From the NCBI RefSeq assembly GCF_002251735.1, contig NZ_NOXS01000035.1, forward strand, positions 477,528-541,527: DNA of 64,000 nt, in the 5' to 3' direction. Shown here piece after piece: positions 41,491 through 50,147 of the stretch (position 1 is its first letter; the number at the start of each line of letters is the position of its first letter). The DNA comes from Elstera cyanobacteriorum. GTDB taxonomy: Bacteria > Pseudomonadota > Alphaproteobacteria > Elsterales > Elsteraceae. Below the pieces are notes generated by a model. The model saw only the letters and a program-made list of their open reading frames with translations, was not told the DNA's origin and did no database searches. The position numbers and the translations under genes were made by a program.

Positions 41491-43710
41491 ATGCTGCCGA
41501 AAATGATGCAACGCCTGGCCCAACCGGTGCTGGACGCGAAACCGACCCGCCGCCGTTTTCTATTGGGGGCCGCCGCCGCCGGAACCGGGCTGGCGGTCGG
41601 CTTCCACTTGCCGGGCAAGCGGGCCGCTGCCAATAGCGGCGTCGCCCCCGCCGCCGCAGGCCAGCCGTTCGCGGCCTATTTAACCATCGGCGCCGATGGC
41701 AAGGTGACGATCCTGTCGTCGCAGTTCGAAATGGGCCAAGGCGCCTACAACGGCATCGCTACCCTGGTCGCCGAAGAATTGGGCGCCGATTGGAACACCA
41801 TCGAAGTGCAGGGCGCCGCCGGAAATGTAAAGCTCTACGGCAATCTCGCTTTCGGTGGGGCTTTCCAAGGTACGGGTGGCTCGACCTCGATGGCCTCCTC
41901 GTGGGAGCGCTATCGTTTGGCCGGGGCCGCCGCGCGCGAAATGCTGGTCGCCGCCGCCGCCGCCGAGTGGAAGGTGAAGCCGGAGGAAATCCGCGTTGCC
42001 AAGGGCATCCTCTCCCACCCATCGGGTAAATCGTCGGGCTTCGGTCCTTTCGCCGCCAAGGCCGCGACGCTGCCGGTGCCCGAGAAAGTGGCGCTGAAGG
42101 CGCCGAAGGATTGGCAGTTCATCGGTAAGTCCGACCTGAAGCGCTTCGATAGCGCCCGCAAGGCCAATGGCACCGAGCGCTATACTATCGACGTTAAACT
42201 GCCCGGCATGCTGACGGCGGTGATGATCCATCCGCCCTATTTCGGCGCCAAGGTGAAATCCTTCGACGCGACTGCCGCCAAAGCGGTGAAAGGCGTCGTC
42301 GATGTGGTCAGCACCCCGCGCGGGGTCGCCGTCGTCGCCCAGCATATGTGGGCCGCGCTGAAGGGCCGCGACGCGGTGACCGTGACCTGGGACGAAAGCG
42401 GCGCGGAAAAGCGCGGGTCGGACGCGATTATCGCCAGCTATAAGGACATTGCCGGTAAGGCCCCCCAAGCCGTCGCCCGCAAGGATGGCGATACGGAAAA
42501 AGCCTTCGCCAGCGCGGCGAAAGTGCTGGAAGCCACCTATGAATTCCCCTACCTCGCCCATGCGGCGCTGGAGCCGCTGAACGCGGTCGCGCGCATGAAT
42601 GCCGATGGCACGCTGGAAATCTGGGGCGGCCACCAGTTCCCCGATGTCTATCAAGCCATCGCCGCCGGGATCGCCGGAACCACGCCGGATAAGGTGCATC
42701 TGCACGTGATGAAGTCGGGCGGCAGCTTCGGCCGCCGCGCGGTTTTTGACGCCGATGTGATTGCGGAAGCGGTTGCCGTCGCCAAAGCCATCGGCTTCAA
42801 AGCGCCGGTCAAAGTGCAGTGGACGCGCGAGAACGATATGCAGGGCGGCCGCTATCGCCCCGCCTACGTCCATAAGGTTAAGGCCGGGTTGGATAAGGAC
42901 GGCAAGCTGATCGCCTGGGCTGACCATATCGTCGGCCAGTCGATCATGAAGGGCACAATGTTCGAAAAAGGCATGGTCGTCGGCGGGGTCGATCCGACCT
43001 CGGTCGAAGGCGCCAATAACCTGCCCTATGCCATCCCCAACCAGACCATCGGCCTGACCACCACGGAGGTTGGCGTGCCGATCCTCTGGTGGCGCTCGGT
43101 CGGCTCCACCCATACGTCCTATGTCGGCGAAGCCTTCCTCGATGAAGTTGCGGCGGCGGCAGGGAAAGACCCGGTGGCCTTCCGCCTGTCGATGCTAGAG
43201 CCAACTTCCCGCCACGCCGTGACCCTCAAACTCGCAGCGGAAAAAGCCGCCTGGGATCAGCCGCTGCCCGCCGGTCGCTTCCGGGGCGTGGCCTTGGCCG
43301 AAAGCTTCGGCACGGTCGTTGCGGAAATCGCCGAAATCTCGGTCGATCCGCGCGGCGGGGTGAAGGTCGAACGGGTGGTCGCCGCCGTCGATTGCGGCAC
43401 GGCTATCAACCCCGATCAGGTGAAAGCCCAGGTGGAAGGCGGGGTTGGCTTCGGGCTAGGTGCAATCATGGACGAAGCGATTACGCTGGCAAACGGCCAG
43501 GTCGAACAGAGTAATTACGACGCCTACCGCCCGCTGCGCATCGACGCCATGCCAAAGGTGGAGGTGCATATCGTCCCCTCCACCAACCCACCGAGCGGCA
43601 TCGGCGAACCGGGCGTCCCGCCCATCGGCCCCGCTGTCGCCAACGCCATCTTCAAGGCGCTGGGCAAGCGGATCCATGTGCTGCCGCTGTCGAAGGGGCT
43701 GAGTGCTTAG
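41491..43710 (+). CDS. iorB: Isoquinoline 1-oxidoreductase-type large molybdenum subunit (Tat-exported)
   Basis: The 739-residue protein has a Tat signal (T-R-R-R-F-L-L at 19-25 plus a hydrophobic stretch) and binds molybdopterin cytosine dinucleotide. Recognised segments include the repeated Gly-rich loops (GGAFQGTGGS, GGSFGRR), KVQWTRENDMQGG, and the C-terminal GIGEPGVPPIGPAVANAIF containing the active-site Glu. It hydroxylates an aromatic heterocycle or oxidises an aldehyde in the periplasm and passes electrons through IorA, probably to the cytochrome c encoded at 44953. No Moco maturation chaperone gene is seen next to it. Confidence 0.92.
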   Translation: MLPKMMQRLAQPVLDAKPTRRRFLLGAAAAGTGLAVGFHLPGKRAAANSGVAPAAAGQPFAAYLTIGADGKVTILSSQFEMGQGAYNGIATLVAEELGADWNTIEVQGAAGNVKLYGNLAFGGAFQGTGGSTSMASSWERYRLAGAAAREMLVAAAAAEWKVKPEEIRVAKGILSHPSGKSSGFGPFAAKAATLPVPEKVALKAPKDWQFIGKSDLKRFDSARKANGTERYTIDVKLPGMLTAVMIHPPYFGAKVKSFDATAAKAVKGVVDVVSTPRGVAVVAQHMWAALKGRDAVTVTWDESGAEKRGSDAIIASYKDIAGKAPQAVARKDGDTEKAFASAAKVLEATYEFPYLAHAALEPLNAVARMNADGTLEIWGGHQFPDVYQAIAAGIAGTTPDKVHLHVMKSGGSFGRRAVFDADVIAEAVAVAKAIGFKAPVKVQWTRENDMQGGRYRPAYVHKVKAGLDKDGKLIAWADHIVGQSIMKGTMFEKGMVVGGVDPTSVEGANNLPYAIPNQTIGLTTTEVGVPILWWRSVGSTHTSYVGEAFLDEVAAAAGKDPVAFRLSMLEPTSRHAVTLKLAAEKAAWDQPLPAGRFRGVALAESFGTVVAEIAEISVDPRGGVKVERVVAAVDCGTAINPDQVKAQVEGGVGFGLGAIMDEAITLANGQVEQSNYDAYRPLRIDAMPKVEVHIVPSTNPPSGIGEPGVPPIGPAVANAIFKALGKRIHVLPLSKGLSA

Positions 43711-43727
43711 ACTGAAGCCGCGTCGAT

Positions 43728-43834
43728 CCCTCTCCCTCCGGGAGAGGGTGGCGCCGGAGGCGCCGGGTGAGGGAAAGCATTCCGATCTTTCGGGGCCTTT
43801 ATCCCTCACCCTTCCCTCTCCCAAGGGGAGAGGG
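43728..43834. repeat. Palindromic interspersed-repeat cluster between convergent iorB and araC
   Basis: Two copies of CCCTCTCCC-N3-GGGAGAGGG (43728-43748 and 43814-43834) flank GGCGCC-GGA-GGCGCC (43750-43764) and a long-range pair GGGTGAGGGA/TCCCTCACCC (43765-43774 with 43802-43811). This is the form of alphaproteobacterial REP-like elements. It may also act as a bidirectional transcript end. Confidence 0.6.
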
Positions 43835-43847
43835 GGTTTAGCCGAGC

Positions 43848-44852
43848 CTACCCCGCGATATCCAAGTCGACCGGCTGATTGGCCGCCGGCATCGCGCGCA
43901 ACGTCTTAATATCGCGCATCGGCGGGGCGCCGAAGAGGCGGCGGTATTCGCGGTTGAACTGGGTCGGGCTTTCGTAACCGACGCGCAGGGCCGCCGTCGC
44001 CGCGTCGAGATTGTCGCCCAGCATCAGCATCCGCGCTTGATTAAGCCGCAGGTGCTTTTGAAATTGCAGCGGGCTCATCGCCGTCATGGCGCGGAAATGA
44101 TGGTGCAGGGTGGAAACGCCCATCGCGGCAATATCGGCCAAATCTTCCACCCGCAGCGGCTGGGTATAATTCTGCTTCAGCCATTCCACCGCCCGCGCCA
44201 CCCGGCTGCTCTGGCTGCCCGCGAGGGCGTAACGGCGTAGGCGGACGCCCTGGTCGCCGGTGAGCAGGCGGTAATAGATTTCCCGCTCGATCTGGTCGGC
44301 CAGGAAGGGGATATGGTGCGGCTGGTCCAGAAGGGCGATCAGGCGGCGGAAGGCATCGAAGAGTTCGGCGGTCGCCGTACCGAGCGCCATCGACAGGCCA
44401 ACTTCCGCCCCGCTGACGGGCTGGGGGCCGATCTCGGCAATAATCTCCCGCACTTTGGCAAGATCGATGCGCAGGGCGAGGCAGTAATAGGGCCGCTCCG
44501 GCGTTGCCGCTTCAATCTGCGCCAGGATTGGCAGCCCCACCGCCGTCAGCAGGAAGTGCTTTTCGTCATAGACCAGGGTTTCATCGCCGATATGCAGGCG
44601 TTTGGCCCCCTGAATGATCACCGATAGGCTGGGTTCGTATAGGCCGCACATCGGCCCCGCCGTTTCCGTGACCCGATAGATCGCAAAGCCGGTGATGCGG
44701 GCGGCGCGGTCGGGATGGTCCGGGGTCAACCGGGCTAGAATATCGGTACGGATGGCGTCGGCAGTATCGGCGGCAAACTGCGGCACGGGCGGCTCCAGAC
44801 TCAGCGGCGGCGATGATGTGACAAGGTGGCGACACACTGCCCTGTCCGACAA
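43848..44852 (-). CDS. AraC-family transcriptional regulator (AraC_N plus double HTH), paralogue 2
   Basis: The 334-residue protein matches the regulator at 29507 along its length: AraC_N cupin (YEPSLSVIIQGAKRLHIGDE) and two HTH units, the second GYESPTQFNREYRRLFGAPP. The assigned start is TTG at 44852 with a G-rich site upstream; GTG at 44837 is an alternative. It diverges from the cytochrome c gene with a matching operator between them, and another copy lies before iorA. It is therefore the likely activator of the iorAB-cytochrome c module. Confidence 0.9.
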   Translation of the reverse strand: MSDRAVCRHLVTSSPPLSLEPPVPQFAADTADAIRTDILARLTPDHPDRAARITGFAIYRVTETAGPMCGLYEPSLSVIIQGAKRLHIGDETLVYDEKHFLLTAVGLPILAQIEAATPERPYYCLALRIDLAKVREIIAEIGPQPVSGAEVGLSMALGTATAELFDAFRRLIALLDQPHHIPFLADQIEREIYYRLLTGDQGVRLRRYALAGSQSSRVARAVEWLKQNYTQPLRVEDLADIAAMGVSTLHHHFRAMTAMSPLQFQKHLRLNQARMLMLGDNLDAATAALRVGYESPTQFNREYRRLFGAPPMRDIKTLRAMPAANQPVDLDIAG

Positions 44853-44860
44853 GTCCCCCC

Positions 44861-44892
44861 GGAGAATCGGGCAAGAATTCCCGAGGATTCGG
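44861..44892 (+). promoter_or_regulatory. Candidate AraC-type operator between araC paralogue 2 and the cytochrome c gene
   Basis: GGAGA-ATCG, GGCAAG (44870-44875), N5 and CCGAGG-ATTCGG (44881-44892) reproduce the spacing of the iorA site. It lies about 60 bp before the cytochrome c ATG, in the same orientation relative to the gene. It also abuts the araC translation start, so it may serve both. Confidence 0.55.
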
Positions 44893-44952
44893 CTAACGCT
44901 GGCCCCGCGCGGCCCCCATCTTCAGATCATCCCCATCGACCAGGAGATATTG

Positions 44953-45324
44953 ATGACGATGCGACCCGCCGTCGCCACGGCCCTACTGCTGTCCACACTC
45001 GCAAGCCCGGTTTGGGCGGCGGGGGACGCCGCGCGCGGCCAAAGCGTCTTCACCCGCTGCACCGCCTGCCACGCCGTGACCGAGCAAAATAAAGTCGGCC
45101 CCCATCTGGTTGGCATCATCGGTCGCCCGGCGGGGAGCGTGCCGGGCGCGCGCTATTCGAAAGCCCTGCCCGCCGCTGGGATCACCTGGACCGAGGCAGA
45201 CCTCGACGCCTATCTCGCCGCCCCGGCCAAGCGAGTGCCCGGCACCAGCATGACGGTCGGTCTGCCGAACGAACAAGACCGCGCCGATGTGATCGCCTAT
45301 CTCAAAACCCTGCCTAAACCCTAA
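44953..45324 (+). CDS. Periplasmic class I cytochrome c
   Basis: The 123-residue precursor has a signal peptide (MTMRPAVATALLLSTLASPVWA) and one haem site C36-T-A-C39-H40, with Met100 (GTSMTVGLP) as the likely sixth ligand and the final DVIAYLKTL helix. It is the size of a cytochrome c2/c552. I chose the ATG at 44953 with AGGAGA upstream. Its position and operator suggest it is the electron acceptor of IorAB. It ends in a strong terminator. Confidence 0.92.
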   Translation: MTMRPAVATALLLSTLASPVWAAGDAARGQSVFTRCTACHAVTEQNKVGPHLVGIIGRPAGSVPGARYSKALPAAGITWTEADLDAYLAAPAKRVPGTSMTVGLPNEQDRADVIAYLKTLPKP

Positions 45325-45343
45325 CCAAAGCCGAAAGCCGAAA

Positions 45344-45372
45344 GCCGCAAGAGCGAGACTCTTGCGGCTTTT
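45344..45372. terminator. Bidirectional terminator between the cytochrome c gene and rpoH
   Basis: A perfect 10-bp stem GCCGCAAGAG/CTCTTGCGGC (45344-45353 and 45359-45368, 5-nt loop) is followed by TTTT on the plus strand and by TTTCGGCTTTC on the minus strand. It serves both converging transcripts. Confidence 0.85.
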
Positions 45373-45392
45373 CGCAACCAGTGGCGACAGGC

Positions 45393-46274
45393 TTAGGCGG
45401 GCAGCAGGTTCTTGGCCGCCGCAGCGGTACGGATCGCCTTTTGCAGCTTTTCGAACGCGCGCACTTCGATCTGGCGCACCCGTTCGCGGCTGATGTTATA
45501 GCGCTGCGACAGGTCTTCCAGCGTCTGCGGCTCATCGGTCAGGCGGCGGGCGACGAGAATGATGCGCTCGCGGTCGTTAAGCTGCTTCAGCGCGTCCTTC
45601 AGCAGCGCGCGGCGCTTATCGCTTTCGTCCTGTTCCGCGATGGCGATTTCCTGGCTATCGGCGTCATCGACCAGCCAATCCTGCCATTCGCCTTCGCCAT
45701 CAACGCGCAAGGGGGCATTCAGACTATGATCCGGGGCGCCTAAACGGCGGTTCATCTGGATCACATCGTCTTCCGACACCGCAAGGTCGGTGGCGATCTT
45801 CTGCACCTGCTCCGGCGTCATATCACCATCGTCAATCGCGCGCATCTGGCCCTTCAGTCGGCGCAGATTGAAGAACAGCTTCTTCTGCGCCGCCGTCGTC
45901 CCCATTTTCACCAGGCTCCAGCTATGCAGGATATATTCTTGAATGGCGGCGCGGATCCACCACATGGCGTAGGTCGCTAGGCGGAACCCTTTATCGGCAT
46001 CGAAGCGCTTCACCGCCTGCATCATGCCGACATTACCTTCGGAGATGAGTTCGGAGACCGGCAAACCGTAGCCCCGATAGCCCATCGCAATTTTGGCAAC
46101 GAGACGGAGGTGGCTGGTCACCATCTTGTGCGCCGCCTCAACGTCCCCATGTTCTTTGAAACGCTTGGCTAGCAGGAACTCGTCCTCGGCCGTCAACATC
46201 GGAAACTTGCGGATTTCCGCAAGATACCGGGCCAGATTTCCATCGCTTCCGATCACAGGCAAGCTAGCGGCCAT
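45393..46274 (-). CDS. rpoH: Heat-shock sigma factor RpoH (sigma-32)
   Basis: RpoH directs RNA polymerase to heat-shock promoters. The 293-residue protein has regions 2.1-2.4 (AMWWIRAAIQEYILHSWSLVKMGTT), the RpoH box Q-K-K-L-F-F-N-L-R (130-138), and region 4 (TLEDLSQRYNISRERVRQIEVRAFEKLQ). The ATG has GGAGGG upstream. The htpG promoter in this window fits its consensus. The leader of about 130 nt could fold to control translation, though I did not find a definite thermometer. Confidence 0.97.
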   Translation of the reverse strand: MAASLPVIGSDGNLARYLAEIRKFPMLTAEDEFLLAKRFKEHGDVEAAHKMVTSHLRLVAKIAMGYRGYGLPVSELISEGNVGMMQAVKRFDADKGFRLATYAMWWIRAAIQEYILHSWSLVKMGTTAAQKKLFFNLRRLKGQMRAIDDGDMTPEQVQKIATDLAVSEDDVIQMNRRLGAPDHSLNAPLRVDGEGEWQDWLVDDADSQEIAIAEQDESDKRRALLKDALKQLNDRERIILVARRLTDEPQTLEDLSQRYNISRERVRQIEVRAFEKLQKAIRTAAAAKNLLPA

Positions 46275-46408
46275 TATGAACCCTCCTATGGCGTTCGGTC
46301 GGTATCAACACAACATCGGTCCGAGATCGGCACCCAGTTCTGCGGTGCGGTGACGCTATCCCCCAAAAAAGGCGAGATAATGTCTGACCAACCCTCTCGG
46401 ATATTCAG

Positions 46409-46436
46409 AGCATACCCCAACTTAACACTGTTTCAA
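46409..46436 (-). promoter_or_regulatory. Candidate rpoH promoter
   Basis: On the minus strand TTGAAA (46436-46431), a 16-bp spacer and TATGCT (46414-46409) form a sigma70-like promoter. It starts 8 bp past the rluD stop and gives a leader of about 130 nt. Confidence 0.5.
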
Positions 46437-46443
46437 TAGGTTT

Positions 46444-47487
46444 TTAGGCTCCTTCTAAAAAACTTTCCAAGCCTGCGAGGTCGGCGGGCAGCGGGCTTGC
46501 GAAATGCAGCCGCTCGCCGCTGACGGGGTGGGTGAAGCCAAGCTCCGCCGCGTGCAGCGCTTGGCGGTCCCAATCCTTTACGTAGGCGGCGATCTGGTCC
46601 CAGCGCGCCAAAGCGCCCGACCGTTGCGCCCCGGCATAAGCGGCGAGGGATTGTTTCGACGGGCGACCATAGACGGGATCGCCCAGCAGCGGGTGACCGC
46701 GATGGGTCAGATGGACGCGAATCTGATGGGTGCGCCCGGTTTCAAGCTGGCAGGCAAGCTGCGTGACCAGGGTGATATCGGGCACCCCATAGCGGGCGAG
46801 CGTCGAATAATAGGTCACGGCATGCTTGCCCTTGGCGGTAATCGCCATGCGCTTGCGGTCGGTCGGGTGGCGGCCAATGGGGCCTTCGATGCGGTCTTCC
46901 AGCGGCACCGGCCCGCCCCACACGAAGGCGCGATAGCTGCGGTCCACCGAATGATCAGCAAATTGCGCCGACAGGTGCGCATGGGCGGTTTCGGTCTTGG
47001 CGACAACCAGAATGCCGCTGGTTTCCTTATCGATCCGGTGAACGATGCCGGGCCGGGCGACGCCGCCAATGCCGGTCAGGCTCTCGCCGCAATGATAGAG
47101 CAGCGCATTGACCAGCGTGCCATCGGGATTGCCCGGCGCCGGATGCACCACCATCCCGGCGGGCTTATCGATCACGATCACGCTGGCATCCTCGTAGAGA
47201 ATGCTCAGCGGAATATCCTGCGGCACCGGCGCGGCGGCTTCGGCCTCCGGCAAGGCCAGGGCGAAGACCTGCCCCGGTTTGACCCGGCTGGACGGCTCCG
47301 TTACTGTCGCACCGTCGATCGGGTCGTCGTCTTCCGCCTCGGGCGCTTCGGTTAAAAGCAGCACGTGCCCCCCTTCGATCAGGGTTTTCAGGCGGGAGCG
47401 CGATAGATCGGGCAGCAGAACGGCTAGGGCGCGGTCCAGCCGTTCCCCGGCCAGATCGTCGGGCACGGTTAGGATCGTCGCGGTCAT
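46444..47487 (-). CDS. rluD: Pseudouridine synthase, RluA family (RluD-like)
   Basis: It converts uridines to pseudouridine, in RluD in helix 69 of 23S rRNA. The 347-residue protein has an N-terminal S4 RNA-binding domain (GERLDRALAVLLPDLSRSRLKTLIEGG) with an acidic loop. The catalytic domain has HRIDKETSG (Asp153) and LAYALRTGRTHQIRVHL-like residues reading LETGRTHQIRVHL. I chose the ATG at 47487. It diverges from the small membrane protein at 47515. The exact target (RluD versus RluC) is an inference. Confidence 0.9.
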   Translation of the reverse strand: MTATILTVPDDLAGERLDRALAVLLPDLSRSRLKTLIEGGHVLLLTEAPEAEDDDPIDGATVTEPSSRVKPGQVFALALPEAEAAAPVPQDIPLSILYEDASVIVIDKPAGMVVHPAPGNPDGTLVNALLYHCGESLTGIGGVARPGIVHRIDKETSGILVVAKTETAHAHLSAQFADHSVDRSYRAFVWGGPVPLEDRIEGPIGRHPTDRKRMAITAKGKHAVTYYSTLARYGVPDITLVTQLACQLETGRTHQIRVHLTHRGHPLLGDPVYGRPSKQSLAAYAGAQRSGALARWDQIAAYVKDWDRQALHAAELGFTHPVSGERLHFASPLPADLAGLESFLEGA

Positions 47488-47514
47488 TGGGCGCACGAGC
47501 AGCAGGAGGAACGG

Positions 47515-47796
47515 GTGGCGGCGTTGAAGGCTCTGGTCATCGGAATGGGGGTTCTCATTATCGTCGGCGTTGTGGTGCTGGCCGCCACTTTAGCCTCCCG
47601 CATGGCCGGAAACAAAGCGGTGTGGGAAAACACCGTCATGCTGCCGGAAGGCTATGGGCTGATGGGCGTCGCCGGTACGCAAGACCGGGTGATCCTGCAC
47701 ACGCGCGGCCCGAAGGGCGAGGCGCTGCTGCTGGCCGTCGATCCCGCGACCGGCAAAACCCTGGGCCGCATCATCGTACAAGGAACGGCGCCGTGA
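47515..47796 (+). CDS. Small single-span membrane protein (DUF6476-like)
   Basis: The 93-residue product has one N-terminal membrane helix (about 5-27, LVIGMGVLIIVGVVVLAATLA). A short periplasmic beta-rich domain follows (YGLMGVAGTQDRVILHT and EALLLAVDPATGKTLGRI). The start is GTG with AGGAGG upstream. Position next to an RluD-like gene and the sequence suggest DUF6476, of unknown role. Its TGA overlaps the threonine aldolase GTG, so the two are coupled. Confidence 0.75.
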   Translation: MAALKALVIGMGVLIIVGVVVLAATLASRMAGNKAVWENTVMLPEGYGLMGVAGTQDRVILHTRGPKGEALLLAVDPATGKTLGRIIVQGTAP

Positions 47797-48848
47797 ACCT
47801 GAACTTCGCCTCCGATAACGTCGCCTCCGTCCCGCAAGAGATTCTGGAGGCTATTGCCGTCGCCAACCAGTCGAGCGCCATGCCCTATGGTGCCGACGAT
47901 ATGACCGCGCTGGCCCTGCGCCGCTTCCGCGAATTGTTCGAATGCGAGTTGGCGATGTTCGCCGTCGCCACCGGCACCGCCGCCAATGCCTTGGCGCTAA
48001 GCTGCATCTGCCCGCCGTGGGGGGAGATTTACTGCCACGAGGGCGCACATATCATCGAAAGCGAATGCGGCGCACCGGAATTCTTCACCAATGGCGCCAA
48101 ACTGGTGCCGATCCCCGGCGAGAACGGCAAGATCACGCCGGAAGGGCTAACCCAGGTTCTCGCCACCACCGCGCCCGGCAATCCGCAGAAAACCCAGCCC
48201 GCCGCCCTATCGCTGAGCCAGGCGACCGAATGCGGCACGCTGTATCAGCCCGACGAAATCCACACGCTTGCCGAAATCGCCCATGCCCACGGGCTGAAAG
48301 TGCATATGGACGGTGCGCGCTTTGCCAATGCCGTGGCGACGCTGGCAACCGCCCCCTCCGAAATCACCTGGGAAGCCGGGGTTGATGTTTTGTCGTTTGG
48401 CGCAACGAAGAACGGCGCCCTGGCGGCGGAAGCCGTGCTGTTCTTCGATCCGGCCCTAGCCGATGAAGCCGCCTTTCGCCGTAAGCGCGGCGGGCATGTT
48501 TTCTCGAAGATGCGCTTTCTGTCCGCCCAATTGGCTGCCAGCCTCGCCGATGGGCGCTGGCTATCCTGGGCGACCCAGGCGAATGCGATGGCCGAACGGC
48601 TGACCCAGGGCCTCGCCCGCCTGCCCGGTACGCGGCTACTCTATCCCGTCGAAGCCAACGAGGTTTTCGCCGCCCTGCCGGACGGGGTGGCCGATGGGCT
48701 GGAAGCCGATGGCATCGGCTTCTACCGCTGGGGCGGGCCAGGATCGTCGGAGGTGCGGTTCGTCACCAACTGGCAAACCCTGCCGCAGGACATTGATTAT
48801 CTGATTGATCGCGCCCTGATGCATGCGGCGCGTGGCGGGCGGGGATAG
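47793..48848 (+). CDS. Low-specificity L-threonine aldolase
   Basis: This PLP enzyme cleaves L-threonine or allo-threonine to glycine and acetaldehyde. The 351-residue protein has the fold-type I pattern: YGADDMT near 32, GTAANALAL near 61, HMDGARFANA near 171 and the PLP-lysine Lys206 in SFGATKNGA. I chose the GTG at 47793 that overlaps the previous stop; the frame extends upstream inside the DUF6476 gene without homology. Confidence 0.93.
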   Translation: MNLNFASDNVASVPQEILEAIAVANQSSAMPYGADDMTALALRRFRELFECELAMFAVATGTAANALALSCICPPWGEIYCHEGAHIIESECGAPEFFTNGAKLVPIPGENGKITPEGLTQVLATTAPGNPQKTQPAALSLSQATECGTLYQPDEIHTLAEIAHAHGLKVHMDGARFANAVATLATAPSEITWEAGVDVLSFGATKNGALAAEAVLFFDPALADEAAFRRKRGGHVFSKMRFLSAQLAASLADGRWLSWATQANAMAERLTQGLARLPGTRLLYPVEANEVFAALPDGVADGLEADGIGFYRWGGPGSSEVRFVTNWQTLPQDIDYLIDRALMHAARGGRG

Positions 48849-48908
48849 CATCCCCCCTCTGCCGGATTATCGCTTGCACCTTGGGTAGCACCTCGACAGG
48901 TTGGTTGC

Positions 48909-50144
48909 ATGAATAACCAATCGTCTGCCGCCGCCCGCCCGGCGACCGCCCTGCCCTTCCCCGTTCTCGCGGCTGTTCTCGGCTTAATGTCGATGTTCGG
49001 GGCGATTTCCATCGATATGTATTTGCCCGCCCTACCCGCGATGGAAGCGGCGCTGCGGGCCGATCCGGCGGCAATTCAGCTTACCTTGGGCGGCTTCCTG
49101 GTCGGTTTCGGGCTGGCGCAGCTTGTTTATGGGCCGGTGTCGGACTCGCTGGGGCGGCGCCCGGTGGCCTTGGGCGGGATTCTGCTCTATCTCGTCGGTA
49201 GTATCTTGTGCGCAACGGCAGGCAGTGTCGAAACCCTGATCCTCGCCCGGCTGCTGCAAGGTATCGGCGCCTCGGCGGGGCCGGTGATGGCGCGGGCGAT
49301 GGTGCGCGATCTCTATGGCCGCGACCAATCGGCCCGGATGTATTCGATCCTGATGCTGCTGATGGGGGCGGCGCCGATGGCGGCGCCCGTGGTTGGCGGG
49401 CAGTTGCTGATCTTCTTCGACTGGCGGGCGATTTTCTGGACGCTGACCGGCTTCGGTATCCTCTGCTTGATCGTCGCCTTTACCCTGGCACCGGAAACCC
49501 TGGCGCGGGACCGGCGCAGTCAAGGCACCCTGCGCGTTGCCCTGCATCATTACCGCGAGCTGATCCGCTCCCGCCCCTTTCTCGGCTATTGCCTGTCGGC
49601 GGGCTGCCTGTATGCGGCGATGTTCACCTATATTGCCGGAACGCCGCATGTGTATATCACCGTCATGGGCATTAGCCCGCAGACCTTCGGCTTTCTGTTC
49701 GGCGGCAATGTCGTGGGGATGATGATCCTGTCCGCCGTGAATAGCCGCGTGGTGACCCGCGTCGGGTCGGATCGCATGCTGGGCTATGGCTTGATGCTCA
49801 CCTTGGTTGGGGCATCCCTGCTGTTGGTGACGGCCAGCTTCAACCTGTTCGGCGTTGCCGGGATCGCCGTGCCGCTGTTCATTATGCTGGCCGCCCTCGG
49901 CATGGTCGGCGCCAATTCGATGGCAGGCGCGCTGGCGGCTTACCCCCATATGGCGGGGGCCGCTGCGGCTTTGGGCGGGGTGCTGCCGTTTATTCTGGGC
50001 ATGGGGGCGGGCGTGCTGCTGGGCCTATTCCACGACGCCTCCGCCCGGCCAATGGCCTATATCATGTTCGCCCTGGTCCTGACGGGCTTCGGGACGCACC
50101 GCTGGCTAGTGGTGGCGGCGAAGAAGAAGGCGGCAGCGGCCTAA
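48909..50144 (+). CDS. Bcr/CflA-family multidrug efflux transporter (MFS)
   Basis: The 411-residue protein is a 12-helix proton antiporter. Typical Bcr/CflA features are the first helix with SIDMYLPALPAM, the loop GPVSDSLGRRPVALGG (MFS motif A), and ARLLQGIGASAGPVMARAMVRDLY in helix 4-5. It exports drugs or small metabolites such as cysteine or bicyclomycin in relatives. A 60-bp gap separates it from the threonine aldolase gene. Confidence 0.92.
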   Translation: MNNQSSAAARPATALPFPVLAAVLGLMSMFGAISIDMYLPALPAMEAALRADPAAIQLTLGGFLVGFGLAQLVYGPVSDSLGRRPVALGGILLYLVGSILCATAGSVETLILARLLQGIGASAGPVMARAMVRDLYGRDQSARMYSILMLLMGAAPMAAPVVGGQLLIFFDWRAIFWTLTGFGILCLIVAFTLAPETLARDRRSQGTLRVALHHYRELIRSRPFLGYCLSAGCLYAAMFTYIAGTPHVYITVMGISPQTFGFLFGGNVVGMMILSAVNSRVVTRVGSDRMLGYGLMLTLVGASLLLVTASFNLFGVAGIAVPLFIMLAALGMVGANSMAGALAAYPHMAGAAAALGGVLPFILGMGAGVLLGLFHDASARPMAYIMFALVLTGFGTHRWLVVAAKKKAAAA

Positions 50145-50147
50145 CCC

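Noticed and set aside
41680..43113. A 477-residue minus-strand frame
   Set aside because: It is antisense to iorB, whose domains are clear.
46275..46408. An RNA thermometer in the rpoH leader
   Set aside because: I could not draw a convincing stem that pairs the GGAGGG ribosome binding site with upstream bases.
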